Assembly (NCBI RefSeq): GCF_000143535.2
Contig: NC_037323.1
Coordinates: 1,178,001-1,242,000 of the forward strand
Reading direction: 5' to 3'
From: Botrytis cinerea B05.10
Lineage: Eukaryota > Ascomycota > Leotiomycetes > Helotiales > Sclerotiniaceae
Length of the DNA: 64,000 nucleotides
In this document: positions 47,898 to 59,700 of the stretch, in pieces
Position numbering within the stretch: position 1 is the stretch's first letter
How the letters are laid out: each line of letters opens with the position of its first letter
The notes under the pieces: model-generated
Databases searched by the model: none
Seen by the model: only the letters and a program-made list of their open reading frames with translations
Told to the model about the DNA's origin: nothing
Translations under genes and position numbers: made by a program

Positions 47898-48905
47898 ACT
47901 AACCATTGCCTGGAATTTGTTGAGAACCTGTAATCTTATGAAAACAATATAAAATATTAGAATAATAGATAGCAATAGACAGCAGTAAAATGAATACATC
48001 TTCCTTGAATCTCAATTTTGAGGAAATATATTTGGTATTTTGGATAATTCTGCCTGTGAATTTTGTTCCAAACAGTGACCACCTCACCTCAGCTGCTTAG
48101 CTAACGTGGTCGATAGAAAGTAGAACTTCTCCATTAAAATCCCAGTATTTTCTATGGAAGTCACTCTACTCTTCGGCTCAGATTATCAGGGTAACAGACT
48201 CCAAGTCCACCACGCACCTCGGTCAAACAGTCCCTTCCGCCACCATTCCTCAAATCCAACACTCTCCCAAACTCAAGCCATTCATCAGCCTCTTTAAAAA
48301 TAGTTTCTAACCTTGCACCAATCTCTCACGCGACCTAAGAGACCTAGAATTTCATTCACATGAGCACAGAAACGGCGTGACTCGAAAATGATCGCCGCGA
48401 GTGTAACAACCTTGGCTGGAGAAGGCATATTGGGGGATTGAATTGGTGTTTTTCTTTCAAGTAAAGCAACTTGTGGGATATTTGATACTATGCTGGGTTC
48501 TCATCGTCCGGATTAATGACGCATAACACCCAAAATGTTGATAGTACACATGCCGCGATTGGCATTTATAGTCTAAGTATATGTTTCTTTCGTGGCCCAA
48601 AGTACACTAGTAAGACATATGTATATACGTGATACCACTCAGGAAATAAATAGTCGTAGGAAGCATCTTGCTTCTCTTGCGAATAAATTTCTCCGTGTCG
48701 ACCTTCAAATGCCAGCCAATTGGTGACCCCCCTAACCGGACTAACCTCAGCACTTGAGTTGTTATCCTGACTATCTTCCTCCTCATCCCACAAAACCTGA
48801 ATAGGCCTGAATAGGGAGTGCTTCCTTCCTGCTACAAGGTCGTGGCTAATATCTGCAGTCTGTATTTTATACTTCAAATAGAATATCGTATCTCTCCTTG
48901 AAATC
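47898..48905. other. Intergenic between convergent genes, no gene seen
   Basis: A minus-strand frame at 48566-48925 was considered; it overlaps the next gene's stop region and shows no domain. Confidence 0.4.
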
Positions 48906-49689
48906 TCAACGATTTCCCTCTCCAACGATACCCATCAATCCTTCCATAACCTTCGGCCTTCGTTCCCTCCGAGCCTCCAAATCTTTTTCGACTAACCTCA
49001 ATGGCACACTTGAACTTGAGGAATCGTGCCTTCTTTTTCTCAAACTATTTTCCTCTTCACCTCCATCCTTGTCCTCGTCATTCCATGCACTCCTCTTCCC
49101 CGCATCACTGTCCCAATCCGCCAACCCTTTGCTCCACATACTAGGTTCTAGGCCTTTGTTCAAATGCGCCGTGATTCCAGATCTCTTCGTATCGATAGGT
49201 TTAAACGGACCATAGAGCGGGTTGGTGAGTGGATGAGAAATATATTGGTCGTGGGTGTAGCGAGTAATATTTAGAGAAAGAGAGAAGACCTTTTCATTTG
49301 GTTTTTGTGGAGGTGCATTTCCATCAGAAGGAGCCGTGGAAGAGGCTTGCGGGTCCGGTTCGACCACCAATCGATATCGTACCGGGCTTGCATTAATAAC
49401 TTCCTGTGCCGCTGTCGCGGAGCTGAAGATAGATATGAATGCGTTCTGGACAGGAGATATTGGGTGATGCTGTTTATTCGGATTAGGACATGTTACCTTC
49501 CCTCTCTGCTTACAAACTGGGAACAAAGATACAAACCTTTAAACTCCTAAACATAGTAACCTCCCCAAACCTCTCCAAAACCCTCAGCACCTCTCTTCTC
49601 TCCGCAAATGTTCTAGCAGAGGGGAATATTTTAACATGAACTGTACGGTTAGAGACATTGGAACTTGCGGCGCGTAAAGACGCTGCCAT
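48906..49689 (-). CDS. Conserved-looking 238-aa protein, RRM-like N-terminus
   Basis: Two exons, 49537-49689 and 48906-49469; the 67 bp intron has GTTTGT donor, CCTAATCC branch-like site and AACAG acceptor, phase 0. The N-terminal 85 residues alternate strand and helix as in an RNA-recognition fold (RTVHVKIFPSARTFAERREV, LERFGEVTMFRSLK, NAFISIFSSATAAQEVI). After this the chain is basic and disordered, with PLTNPLYGPFKPID and a KRR patch. The N-terminus (MAASLRAASSNVSNR) could be a mitochondrial targeting peptide. I do not recognise a named family. The exon model is well supported. Confidence 0.65.
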
Positions 49690-50588
49690 TTTCAGAGATG
49701 TGGTATCGTAGAGAGCTCCGCTTGAGCTTTTTATTATTAAATTGATATTGGTAGTATATTCGTAATAGTCAGAGGGCGAGGAATTACTAAATGAAGTGCA
49801 AGGCCATGAAATTTTGGCAAGGCTGAATTGACTGGGTTGGGGAAATTTTACGGTAACCAAGACAATCTAAGGGTGCAGTAAATGTGCAGTAAGGTTAAAG
49901 TAAGTGAGTGCGTTTGCGATGTTCAATATGACCTTGGCCAAGCTAGAATTCATGGATTAAATACATTATCGTCCTACTACATACTCTGTAAAGTGCGTAA
50001 TGATGAGATGTTCATCGTTAGTTGGATAGACATGAGAATCAATCATCTTGAAAGTTTGTACGAAAATGTGGTGGTTGTATCACACAATGTTTGCTGTCGT
50101 CTCTCAACATGATCATTTTGAGGGACATCCAAGAAAGCGTCTCTCACTTGCTGCACACAGAAAAAAAAATATGTTATATAAAAAAGTTTCATTCATTAGC
50201 TTGTGCTAACTGCACCAAATTACAAATGTTAAAATCTGAAAATTGTTCGTACGGTAGATATATAGTCTACTCCGTAACATACACCATCTAAACAGTGTTC
50301 TCACTGTTTCCAAAATCCCGGGGTATATGTTTGAGGAAACCCAGACCAGCAAGGCGAGTAAGGAAAGATGTCTGGGCCATCCACCTAATTCTTAGACCAA
50401 TCCGAATTCCAATCCTTTCCCTAGAGTAATAAGTAGCCGTGGGGCTTAGCCATGTATTCATCCCATCCCATCCTGTCCTGTCCTGTCCTGTCCCTCAAAC
50501 GCCAATCCTAAAACCTAGAAGTTGAACCTCGATGAAATTCACGGTAATCCTCAAACACTTCCGAAATATCCCAGGGTATAAAACGCCA
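49690..50588. other. Intergenic, no gene seen
   Basis: Contains (TGTCC)n at about 50473-50494. The left part is the promoter of the RRM-like gene. Confidence 0.4.
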
Positions 50589-51389
50589 CTACTCAGTCAC
50601 TCTTCCGGTCTTTCCCTTTCTTGTCCTCATTCTTGGTACCTTAGCAACCTTCATTCTACCCCCTCCTACACTTTCCATGCTTGTTCTGCACCTCAAGCCT
50701 TGCTTCCTAATTCCGCTAGGCGTACTTGCTCTCCTGAGTGACAAAGAATATTCTTCCCTGTCCCAGCTGTCTTCTTCCATGTATGCCTTGTCAACGTCAT
50801 TAACGACGGTATTCAACCATCTTCTTCTCGCCTTCTCAATCTCAATATCATTCCAATCATTTTGGGTACTAGAGTCGACTGCCAGAGCCGAGATGGGCGA
50901 AGGTATAAGGCTGGGTTTTGATGGCGACTTGCGCAAATTGCATTGAGAATTATTGTTCAGCATATCTTCGACTAATGTACTGATATCGCGAACGTGAGAG
51001 GTGGAACATTGTAGCTGCATATTAACTTGGCGTTGTAGCCTCCGACAGGCTAATACTCCAGCACGGTAAGGGGAAGTAGGCGTAGTTGGTACAGATCGTG
51101 TGGAGTTGGATGGAGAAGACATTTCCGAATCTTCTGATAAAGAAGGCGTTGGAGATGTACATTGCCGAGCCTGTAGATCTCTTGCATCTTCGTAGGAAAT
51201 AGATTGTTTTCGAAACTGATGGATGATATCATCAAGCGGCGACGAGGGATCGCAGCTCTCGAAGAAGGGATATGAGCTGTCGGCAGGTGATAATGATACA
51301 GGAAATGAGTCGTCCCTTGGCGATGGTTGCACATCGTCGCATTGATCAAAATTGACTGGAGCTGCACCGAAAGTAAAATTCTCGAACAT
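50589..51389 (-). CDS. Intronless unknown protein (266 aa), Ser/Pro-rich with basic C-terminus
   Basis: A single exon starts at an ATG in good context (CACC before ATG at 51387-51389); upstream in-frame sequence lacks ATG. The product opens MFENFTFGAAPVNFDQCDDV, is Ser/Pro/Asp-rich, has helical segments (GVLACRRLQRQVNMQLQCST, EIEKARRRWLNTVVNDVDKA) and ends in a basic patch (RMRTRKGKTGR). No signal peptide or membrane helix. Codon use looks genuine. The family is not recognised; the acidic-to-basic layout suggests a nuclear or regulatory protein, weakly. Confidence 0.65.
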   Translation of the reverse strand: MFENFTFGAAPVNFDQCDDVQPSPRDDSFPVSLSPADSSYPFFESCDPSSPLDDIIHQFRKQSISYEDARDLQARQCTSPTPSLSEDSEMSSPSNSTRSVPTTPTSPYRAGVLACRRLQRQVNMQLQCSTSHVRDISTLVEDMLNNNSQCNLRKSPSKPSLIPSPISALAVDSSTQNDWNDIEIEKARRRWLNTVVNDVDKAYMEEDSWDREEYSLSLRRASTPSGIRKQGLRCRTSMESVGGGRMKVAKVPRMRTRKGKTGRVTE

Positions 51390-54179
51390 GGTGAAGATGT
51401 GAAGAGTGAAGATCAATGCTGTTAAAGATTGGTCTCAGAAGGAGAAATTGTCGCGTTTATGTGCCCATCAATGGGTGTGAAGTAGGTCGGTTTCAAGGGA
51501 ACCGGATCGTAAATCACCAAAAGGTAACGGGCCCATGAACTAATTTCTAGAATGAGTCGTGATGTAATTTCAATGTGGATGAACTAATGTTTGATAGTAA
51601 TATCTCGAAGAGACTTGACTCGAGTACTAGTAAGCTTGTGTTGGTTGTTGGCTTGTTGAAAGATTTGAGGATTTGAGTAACAAAAGATAAACCAAGGGAG
51701 TAGTAGTAGTTGATATCTTAAATGGTGTCAATATTAATCAATAAGAGGGAAGAGAAGTATGTTTGGGCGTTCAAAGACGAAGCTTCCAAATGCCGTTTAA
51801 GCATTAGGAGAATCGGCCGGTCCTTTTAAAGGGAGACCTTGAAAGCTAGAAGGCTTCGATCTCCCGGCCAGAAACTCTCAGTCGGGCGAATAAGTGGTAT
51901 ATCACTCAGCCTTAGCCTGATTAGTTGTACTAGACCTCTCGATGGGCTTACCCTAAGAGGCCTAAGAGGTTTGGATCTGGGTTCTGGAGTCAGGGATTAA
52001 ATTGGAGGGTGGAAAGAGTTGATGGGCTGCAGAAAGACTGGGGGGACTGAAATGTGGCAAAACAAGCTTCAAGAGGATATGATTGGTGAGTGAGTGTGGC
52101 TTCTCCGTGCACCCCCTTTGGTAGTATCCACAACGATCCATAATGACCCAAGGAGAACCCTAGCGTGCGTATTTCCATCCCCAGTAAACTGGAATTTTGT
52201 TTGTTTTTCTAGCCTGGGATGCTGGTGATTGTGGATTGTGGATTCTGGTGATTGTGAAATGTGAAATGTGAAATGTCAAATGTTTGCGGATAATTGTATC
52301 TAATTGGCTCGTTTATGAATTTGTCAAATATGTTGTGCTCGATCCTCTCATCACCTGCGATACACTTCTTGACTATTTCCAACTGTAGACGAAGTGCCAA
52401 CAACCATGTCTGTGGGTTAAAAGTCGGGGTCGGACGAAAGAAAAGAGCAGAAAAAATGTTTGAAACCATCCTAAAATACTCGTACATGATACAAGTCCAG
52501 ACAAAGAAGCTCAAAATAGCAGGAAAACTTACTCTACTGCTCAGCTAAAATGTACTCATCTGCTGGGTAAGAATGCATGGTTGATTGGGTAGAAAGAGAG
52601 AGTAGCAGGTAAGTATAGAAACAACTTGTGGAAGTACTACACTATACTACTGTGTATGTAGGCGCTTTGGTATTTAGGTTTGAGCGGCAGAGGGTACGAG
52701 TAGATGGGCGTTTCGAAAAACAACACGGCTCAAGTGACCCGATCTACCAGTAAATCCGATTACAAGTCAAAAAAGACAGCGCTACACGACGAGACAGCCA
52801 GACAGCCAGACAGCCAGACTCTCGGATGAAAACAATCCAATTATAATTGTACTGTACTTAAGACGACCAGTTTCGCTTTCTATCGGATATGAAGGTTGGG
52901 AAATGAAAACACGGAAGCGAACTTCCTTTTTTTTATAAGCCACTTCTTCAAGAGGCAGTCTCTTCCGAAAACCCTTTATGAAATGTCTTGAACAGCGAAA
53001 TAACAAGAAAACGCAGATGAAGACACAGGGCACAGGGCTGAAGGCAAAACTTTAAAGATTTCACAATGTACGGAGCATGCACGAAGCTTGCCTGTTTGCA
53101 AAAAGATGACGACGATAACACCCAAATGCAAGTACAGCGAATCAGAGCAACATTTGTCCCAAGCTTCCATATGCAGGTTGGCTATCACTGCCTATCGTGT
53201 ATTCTTCATGCATCCTATCATGTATCACAATATGAATAAACCTTCTAGAAAGACGCATAGAAGGTTTACCCGCGGATAAGATCCCGTATCGTGCGTATCT
53301 CTTGAGTCATGTGGATCCCTCTGATGGGTTATTGATTGTCTGAACAATGTGGTAATAACGGAGAAGCCGATTCAATAGCATTTAGCTTCAGGTCCCCAGC
53401 GTGATATCAAGACACAGTAATAAGACCAGCCTTCTGACCACTAATTGCTTTTTGGGCAAATACAAACGAAAGAGCAACGTCGCGAAAGTATTGGCTGTCA
53501 AGATATAATTTGTACGCTCTCTTTTTTCAGCAGCAATATTCTAGAAGCCCAAACTTCCTTCGCCTTCGCCTTCGCCTTCGCCTTGTCTTGTAGCACTCAC
53601 TGGCTTGTTGTGAGCTTAGCAGGACGAGCATCGGCAGTGTACATCGTATGGAGGAAGTACAATGTGAGTCCTAGGAGATCTGCACGATCTGCTCTGCACT
53701 ATTTTATGCCATGGAAACACGAGGCATTCAATTATAGTACGAACTTGTCGATCTTTGACTCTTTGACAGCACTTGTCACGTGCTTGTGAGTGTGTGCTCT
53801 GCAGAAAGGCTCGCGACCCTCAACCTTCTGGAAGATACAGCTTCATAGCCATACGAGTACAGGTCTTTACGTCAATCATAACATAATTGTTTCAAATCAT
53901 ATTTCGTATTAAAAGACTACCTGTTGAGAAAAATGAAGCTTCAGACTGTGAGCTTGCAGCACTTCTTTTCTCTTCAATTATCATCGGCTTGCCAATACAA
54001 ATTATTGCTGCACTTGCGCGTACGATAAGGATAGTGTGGGGGACTTACGAACTCGCCGCCCATTCATTAACAACATAAACAACATAAACAACAACGACAA
54101 TAACAACAATCAAACTCACTTCAAGGGTGATTTTTTACATGGTGTTTTGTTGTCACTAAGTTTCTGAAAAGTGTAGAGT
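51390..54179. other. Gene-poor interval of about 2.8 kb
   Basis: No convincing gene. Simple repeats: CAGCCAGA units (about 52795-52818) and CTTCGC hexamers (about 53560-53585). The left end is the promoter of the 50.6 kb gene. Confidence 0.4.
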
Positions 54180-54715
54180 CTAGCCCCTTCCCAACCATAA
54201 CTAGTATCCTCAAGCCCTCGCCCACACAACCCGTCCTCACCGAAGCCTGCACCATTCTGCAGCGCTGTTTCCGGGGATGACCGCTTCCTCATCGTCACCA
54301 AGGATGGCAACTTTTCACCTTCGCCGAATTTCTCGCCTGGAACACCGCAGAGGGAGCGCTTTTACGGGGCTGTGGGTTTTGGCTTGGCATTTTATGGGAC
54401 GCCGACTGTGAGGCCAACTAGTACTAGCACGAATGCGAGCTGGTCGAGGCCGACGCCGACGCCGATGCAATTAAGGATTGTGGGCATTTGTTCGAGATGG
54501 CATCTGACAGCTAATGTTGATGATTATGAGGGGATTGTGAGGATGTATGGGACGTTCAGTTTGGGGGAGTTTTTGCCGTGGAATCTGAGTGTGCGGAGTA
54601 GTTCTGCGGGATCCTGGCTGGAATACTGGTATTTTATCGGTATTTCGTGTTGGTTTTTTGCCCATTTGCCTAGTAGCTTGTTTTTTGGGTCCTTACCATG
54701 AGATGGGTGTTACTG
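54180..54715 (+). pseudogene. Degenerate LysM-domain protein
   Basis: Two LysM-like stretches can be read in different frames: TFAEFLAWNTAEG at about 54323-54360, and CSRWHLTANVDDYEGIVRMY followed by FSLGEFLPWNLSV and SWLEYWYFIGIS at about 54480-54650. A Thr/Pro linker (RPTSTSTNASWSRPTPTP) lies between, typical of secreted multi-LysM proteins. Several positions that should be cysteine read Tyr, Ser or Phe, and the modules are not in one frame. No signal peptide is found. It is best read as a decayed LysM effector-type gene. Confidence 0.5.
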
Positions 54716-55262
54716 TGAGATTGTGAGTTAGACGTTGAATAATTACTGTTCCTGGGGCACCAACCACGAAAGAGCACTATAACATCGATGACAGCAACTC
54801 CAACGACAATATTTAAACCTTCGGTCCCAACACTGACTACTGATAGCTATATATGTGGGTGTAATAATCTCAAAGGAACGATGAAAATCGGCATGTGTGC
54901 CTAAATAGATTTTTGGTGCGCCAGACTGATCGTATTATCGAGGCACTACCTGCGGACCAGGGTTTAGTCTTGCATATTTACCAAATATGATGGATCGAGC
55001 CTCTTGATTGGTAGAAAGAAGTCGTAGGAGGTTTCTCTTGATCCTAGGAATCTCCATTAGGCGCCTGGTGTAGTGTATGTGAACTTTGTGATTTTGTGAT
55101 TCTATCTACGGGGTGTGGTGCTAAGTTCTGGGAAGTACTTGGGTATGTGCAGAGATAGATAGAGATTGTGCAATTGTAAGGAGATGGAAGGGGATGAGGA
55201 AGAGAAGTCATAAAGCAATGATGGTAGTACAATTTCTTGACTAGCTTTTCAGGTTGTTATAG
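54716..55262. other. Intergenic, no gene seen
   Basis: No coding signal. A TAG directly before 55263 could be an intron acceptor for the following relic. Confidence 0.35.
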
Positions 55263-56193
55263 GATGTTGAGGAGGTTCTGGATATAGTCATTATCGATCC
55301 ATCGGCAGTGGACAAACTTAGTAGCCAACTGGCAAATCAGCTGATCCAATTTCAAGGCTGTTATGATTACTGTTATGAACACTCCAACCGAGAACACTTT
55401 GATAAGCATGAAACATATTGTGGTCTACAGACCTTTGTCAGCAAAGCTATTGACGGGGCGTCCGGGTGGCTAGATGTGCTTAACTCAGGCCGGATCCTAC
55501 ATCATGATGATGACCTAGCTGGTTCAATGTCAACTGCCAAGAAGAGATGGATTTTTAGTGGAATGCATCCAAATAACCCTGATAAGATTCCCGAATATAT
55601 CTGCTTACAGGCAGGAGATATACCAAGCCGGAATGCTCGGTTGAATTTTAATATTGATAGTATAACTGGATATACGACAAGTCTGGCTATTGCTAAAGCG
55701 AGTGTTCGCTGGAATATCATACAGATACCAGTATCGGATCTCCAGTCTGGCCTACATCTCCGTCTTTAAGCCGGTTCACGAGATTCCACACTATGCACTC
55801 GGTCGGTTAGTTGGGTTTGAAGATGTCTCGTTGTATCTACTCTTCCAACACTTTTACCGGGAGGGGCAGCAAACAATTCGTCTTTTGAATGATAACTTTA
55901 AAGTCTGGATCGACCGTGTTCTTCTCCCTACGCTTTACCGGCATCACGTAAATTCATAAACCCAGCATTACCCCTCGAGTTATCGGCATGGGAAGTATAA
56001 TCCTACTATACGTAGTGTGGAAGGACGAAGCCGAAAGATCGATGCGATACTTCGGAAGCAAATCCTTATGTATTTTGTTCAGTCAGAACAGCTGCATAAT
56101 AAATGGCACACTATTCAGGAGACCGTGAAACAACCTGGTCTACAGCAGTTCAAAGGCATTACGATCTTCACGCCAAGAATTTCAGGATACTGA
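55263..56193 (+). pseudogene. Unknown-family gene relic, one frameshift and one nonsense codon
   Basis: A coding-like frame runs from 55263 (possible acceptor TTATAG just before) to about 55767 with features such as QFQGCYDYCYEHSNREHFDK and KRWIFSGMHPNNPDKIPEYI. At about 55767 it shifts by one base to the frame that continues KPVHEIPHYALGRLVGFEDV and HHVNS, meets TAA at 55957-55959, then continues coherently (ILRKQILMYFVQSEQLHNKW) to TGA at 56191-56193. The consistent composition across the breaks argues for one ancestral protein of at least 300 residues. I do not recognise it. Confidence 0.45.
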
Positions 56194-56743
56194 CGAAAGA
56201 CTCTACCTGGTCAGGAATCATCACCCGGTTTCGGAATTAGTAGAGGATTATGGTTGATGATATATATACTTCTGCTGACTTCTTCTATAACATTGGGAAA
56301 TAGACAAAGTGTTTCTCTTGAGCATTATAAGTTGAGGAGCGTTGCGGAATACTAACCATCGCAATCTGAGGTGCATCTATAAGATTGCTACTCTCTGAGC
56401 TTAAGATCAAGCGGTTCTCATCAGTCCATGGCCCACTTATATCAGGAATTCTTTATGGAGAACCTTTGCTCAGTGATTGATTATTGTGGGCCTCGTAAGA
56501 GAGCTGCAATTTTCAGTACAAATTAGAGAGGCAAGGCCCAGACTGGCATTGTGAATACTTCTCAGCTTGAGTGCAACTGTGGTGAAAGTTCTCGACTTTG
56601 GGTACTGCATTTACGTCACTAAAACAGCTAGGGAGCTTTCCTACAAGTGAGAGCTTCTTTGACGACTCGAAGTAGAGCTTTAGCAAAGTGAATGAATTGA
56701 GATACTTTTCAGGATCAAGAACTAAATACACATATCTGCACTT

Positions 56744-59700
56744 TCAAATTGCCACAGACATGGTGACAGGATTGATTCCTTGGCCATGAACCATATCCAT
56801 CCATACTAAACAATCGTCTTTGACTTCATCCCAACTCTTTTGGATTTCAGCAACATCATCCTTGGTAAGTGCAACCTCCTTCCAGATGTCGATATTGTCA
56901 TTGACATTCTGCAACGTTGTGGCCATGTCAGTCACGGTGTCGGTGAGGGCATCAACGCCCTGAGCGATGTTCGTGAAGAAAGGCTTGACCTTTGTAAGAT
57001 TCTCCTTGGAAGTCTGGAGATCCTTTCGGGTGGCCTTCAACGCCTCAATGGTCTTGACAATGTCGTCTATGCTGAGGCTGTCAAGTATAAGCTTGATGCT
57101 CGCCGCTGTCAGGGTCGCAGTCGCAGAGATCTTGGTGCCCAGCGCCACAGCGGCTCCGACAGGACCAAAAACGCCGAGAGCGACGAGCAAGGCGCCGGTT
57201 GCGAAGGCGATTGCGATGACGTCGGCAATCTCCCCGATGATCTTATCACGAAGGGTCTTGTTCGCCTCATCAATCTTGGTATCGAGACCTGCGATCTTAC
57301 TGCTTATGTCGTCGATATTCTTTGAGATGATGCTCACGATGTTTTCAAAGTCTTTGGCACTGTCTTTGAACTTTTGAGAAGTGCTTTGAGCCGACTTCAG
57401 CGCCGCACACAGCGAAGTCAGAGTATAATTGATGAAGACATTCATGGGCAGCTTGCCGTTCTGTACATTTTGAGCCCGGGCGCTCTGCAAAATAGAGAGG
57501 CTGTAGAGCTTCTGAACCGTGTCGTATTCCATGCCGATCATGTGCGCATACTATGCATAGTGTTAGTGATAATGGGCATATACAAGGACCTATGGGTATT
57601 TTGAAGTCTCACCTCTCGCTTCAGGTTGGCAGTAATATCGAACAGAGTAGCCTTGCTCGTTTTGGTGTCATCCCAATATCCAACGACATCTTGAATCCAT
57701 GGCAGACCAAGAACTATATTGATTTGCTTGAAAGCATCCTGGCATTGTTTCGATTGAGTCGCCAGCGTACTACCAAGCTTGCCGCTTGAGGAAACAGACG
57801 CTATAAGTTTCTTCTTATCGCCAGTCGAAGTGCTCCTTGAGACGGCCCGTAGCTTCTTCAAGCCCGATCCTTGTACAGTAAACAGAGTGGCAGGGCTGTG
57901 GGCTCCAAGGATTGTCAGCACGTTGTTGGCATTCTCTGCAAGCTGAGACCATTCAACCTTGATGTACGAGGCATAAAGATTTGGATCTTCCATCAATTGT
58001 CCCTCAACGCCCGTGAGGATATTGTAGATGAAGAACATGTCATGGCTGACATTCTGAACCATGTCTTGCCATGTCAAAGATTCGCCGTCAAAGTTGATAC
58101 CACTTGATTTCGCGCTGGTGAGTTCAGAAATCATGCTATTCAGGTGGTCGACCGTGGAATTAAGTTGATCGTTGATCTTAGCGGTCTCGGTGGCCATCCA
58201 TACGCCTATGGTAACTAACCCTCCCAGATACACATACCACGGAGGAGACAAATTTCTCTTCAAGGCGTTAGCATTTGCATTTGCAGCATTAATTTGGCCT
58301 TTCCGGGCGCCAATTTGGCTGTCCAGGCTTCGCTGGAAAGCTTGTGCCTTGTTATTCAAGTCGATGAATGCGTTGTTCGCTTTTGCAGAGCTGTTTTCTG
58401 CAGCCTGACAGGCTTTGATGGCCTCATCCTGATACTTCTGCGCCTCTAGCTTCTGGGCATCTTCAGGGAGAGTTGGGTATTTTTCGGCCCAGCTTTGCGA
58501 CACTTCTGCGAGCTGTAGGGTCTGCCGCATCAACGAAATCACCTGAGGCCGGCATTCATTGAGACTACCTTCTACCTCGTTAGCACCTGCAATAGAGCTT
58601 GAGACTACGAATAATGGTATAGCTGAGCTATTTGCTCCCAGATGCTTGTTCAATCCAGCCCACATGGCACCGGCATTAGTAAGGGCTGGAATATCTGCCC
58701 AGATTCCGGTGGACACTTGTGCGAAATGTTCCATCGAAAGACTGGCCTCGTGAAGAACGGCCGCGCGTTGAATAGTTTTAAAATAGTCTTCATGTCGGCC
58801 TTCGGACAGGGCGGCTTGGGCGCTCTCGACGGTATCGTGGAATCGGTCATCAGTTGAGCGAGCCTTTGCCATCAAGCGCACAGGGTGTGGTACGGCATTC
58901 AGAGCAGCAAATTCAACAGTAGGTAGTTTGATACCCTGCCTACTGAGTACATCCAGATATGCAGTGCAAGCCTTGGTGATGTCTTCAGTCATCGAAGCCG
59001 CAGCGTCGATAGAAGATGTATCTGCCAGAACTTCTGCTCCAAGTTGCAAGGCTGTCGCATCATCCATATCCTTTAGAGTAGCCGCATCTAGAGTCATTCG
59101 TCCGAAGAATTGGTTCAATGTACTGTAAAGTTCACTTATGTTCTGGAAGCTGTCAACTACCGTGGATAACTCGTTGATTGCCGTCTGCGTGGTGGTTATC
59201 TGGGATTCGGTGTTTGAAATTCGTGCGGCTACTTCACCCATCTTTGTAGCCAGCAAACAAGCACCTAAAATACCGCCGGCGAGAAGAGCACCAGCCGCCG
59301 CGCAGACCCACGGATTCATGGTCGTAACGCCGATGACGGCTACAACGATTGCTATTCAAAAGTGACAGCGTCAGAACATGGTATCTCACTAACTCTTGGG
59401 TATAGTACGGAAACTTACATAACAGCATCGCAGCGATTGAGCCCCATAAAGCGGCTTGAAGCTTGCTGAGGTAGTCTTCGTCCACTTTTAAGGCTGCTTT
59501 CAACCCGGCGAGCTTGGTCTGAAGGGTAGTGAGCAGAATCTCGAGCTGTGCTTCGACGTCTTTTAATTGACTGGCCATGACATTTACCGGGGTCTTCGCG
59601 CTGTCGGCAGCGCTTCCAAGGATTTTAGCCCATACCATGGCGTGGTTTACAAATCCTTTCCCGTGCTTGATGGCATCCGCCTGCTTTGCAGCATCATCAG

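Noticed and set aside
48566..48925. 119-codon minus-strand frame downstream of the RRM-like gene
   Set aside because: It overlaps that gene's stop in another frame and has no domain; probably 3' flank.
35274..51389. A biosynthetic gene cluster formed by the Zn2Cys6 factor, FAD oxidase and RidA genes
   Set aside because: The genes are separated by long non-coding intervals and unrelated genes, and no backbone synthase is present.
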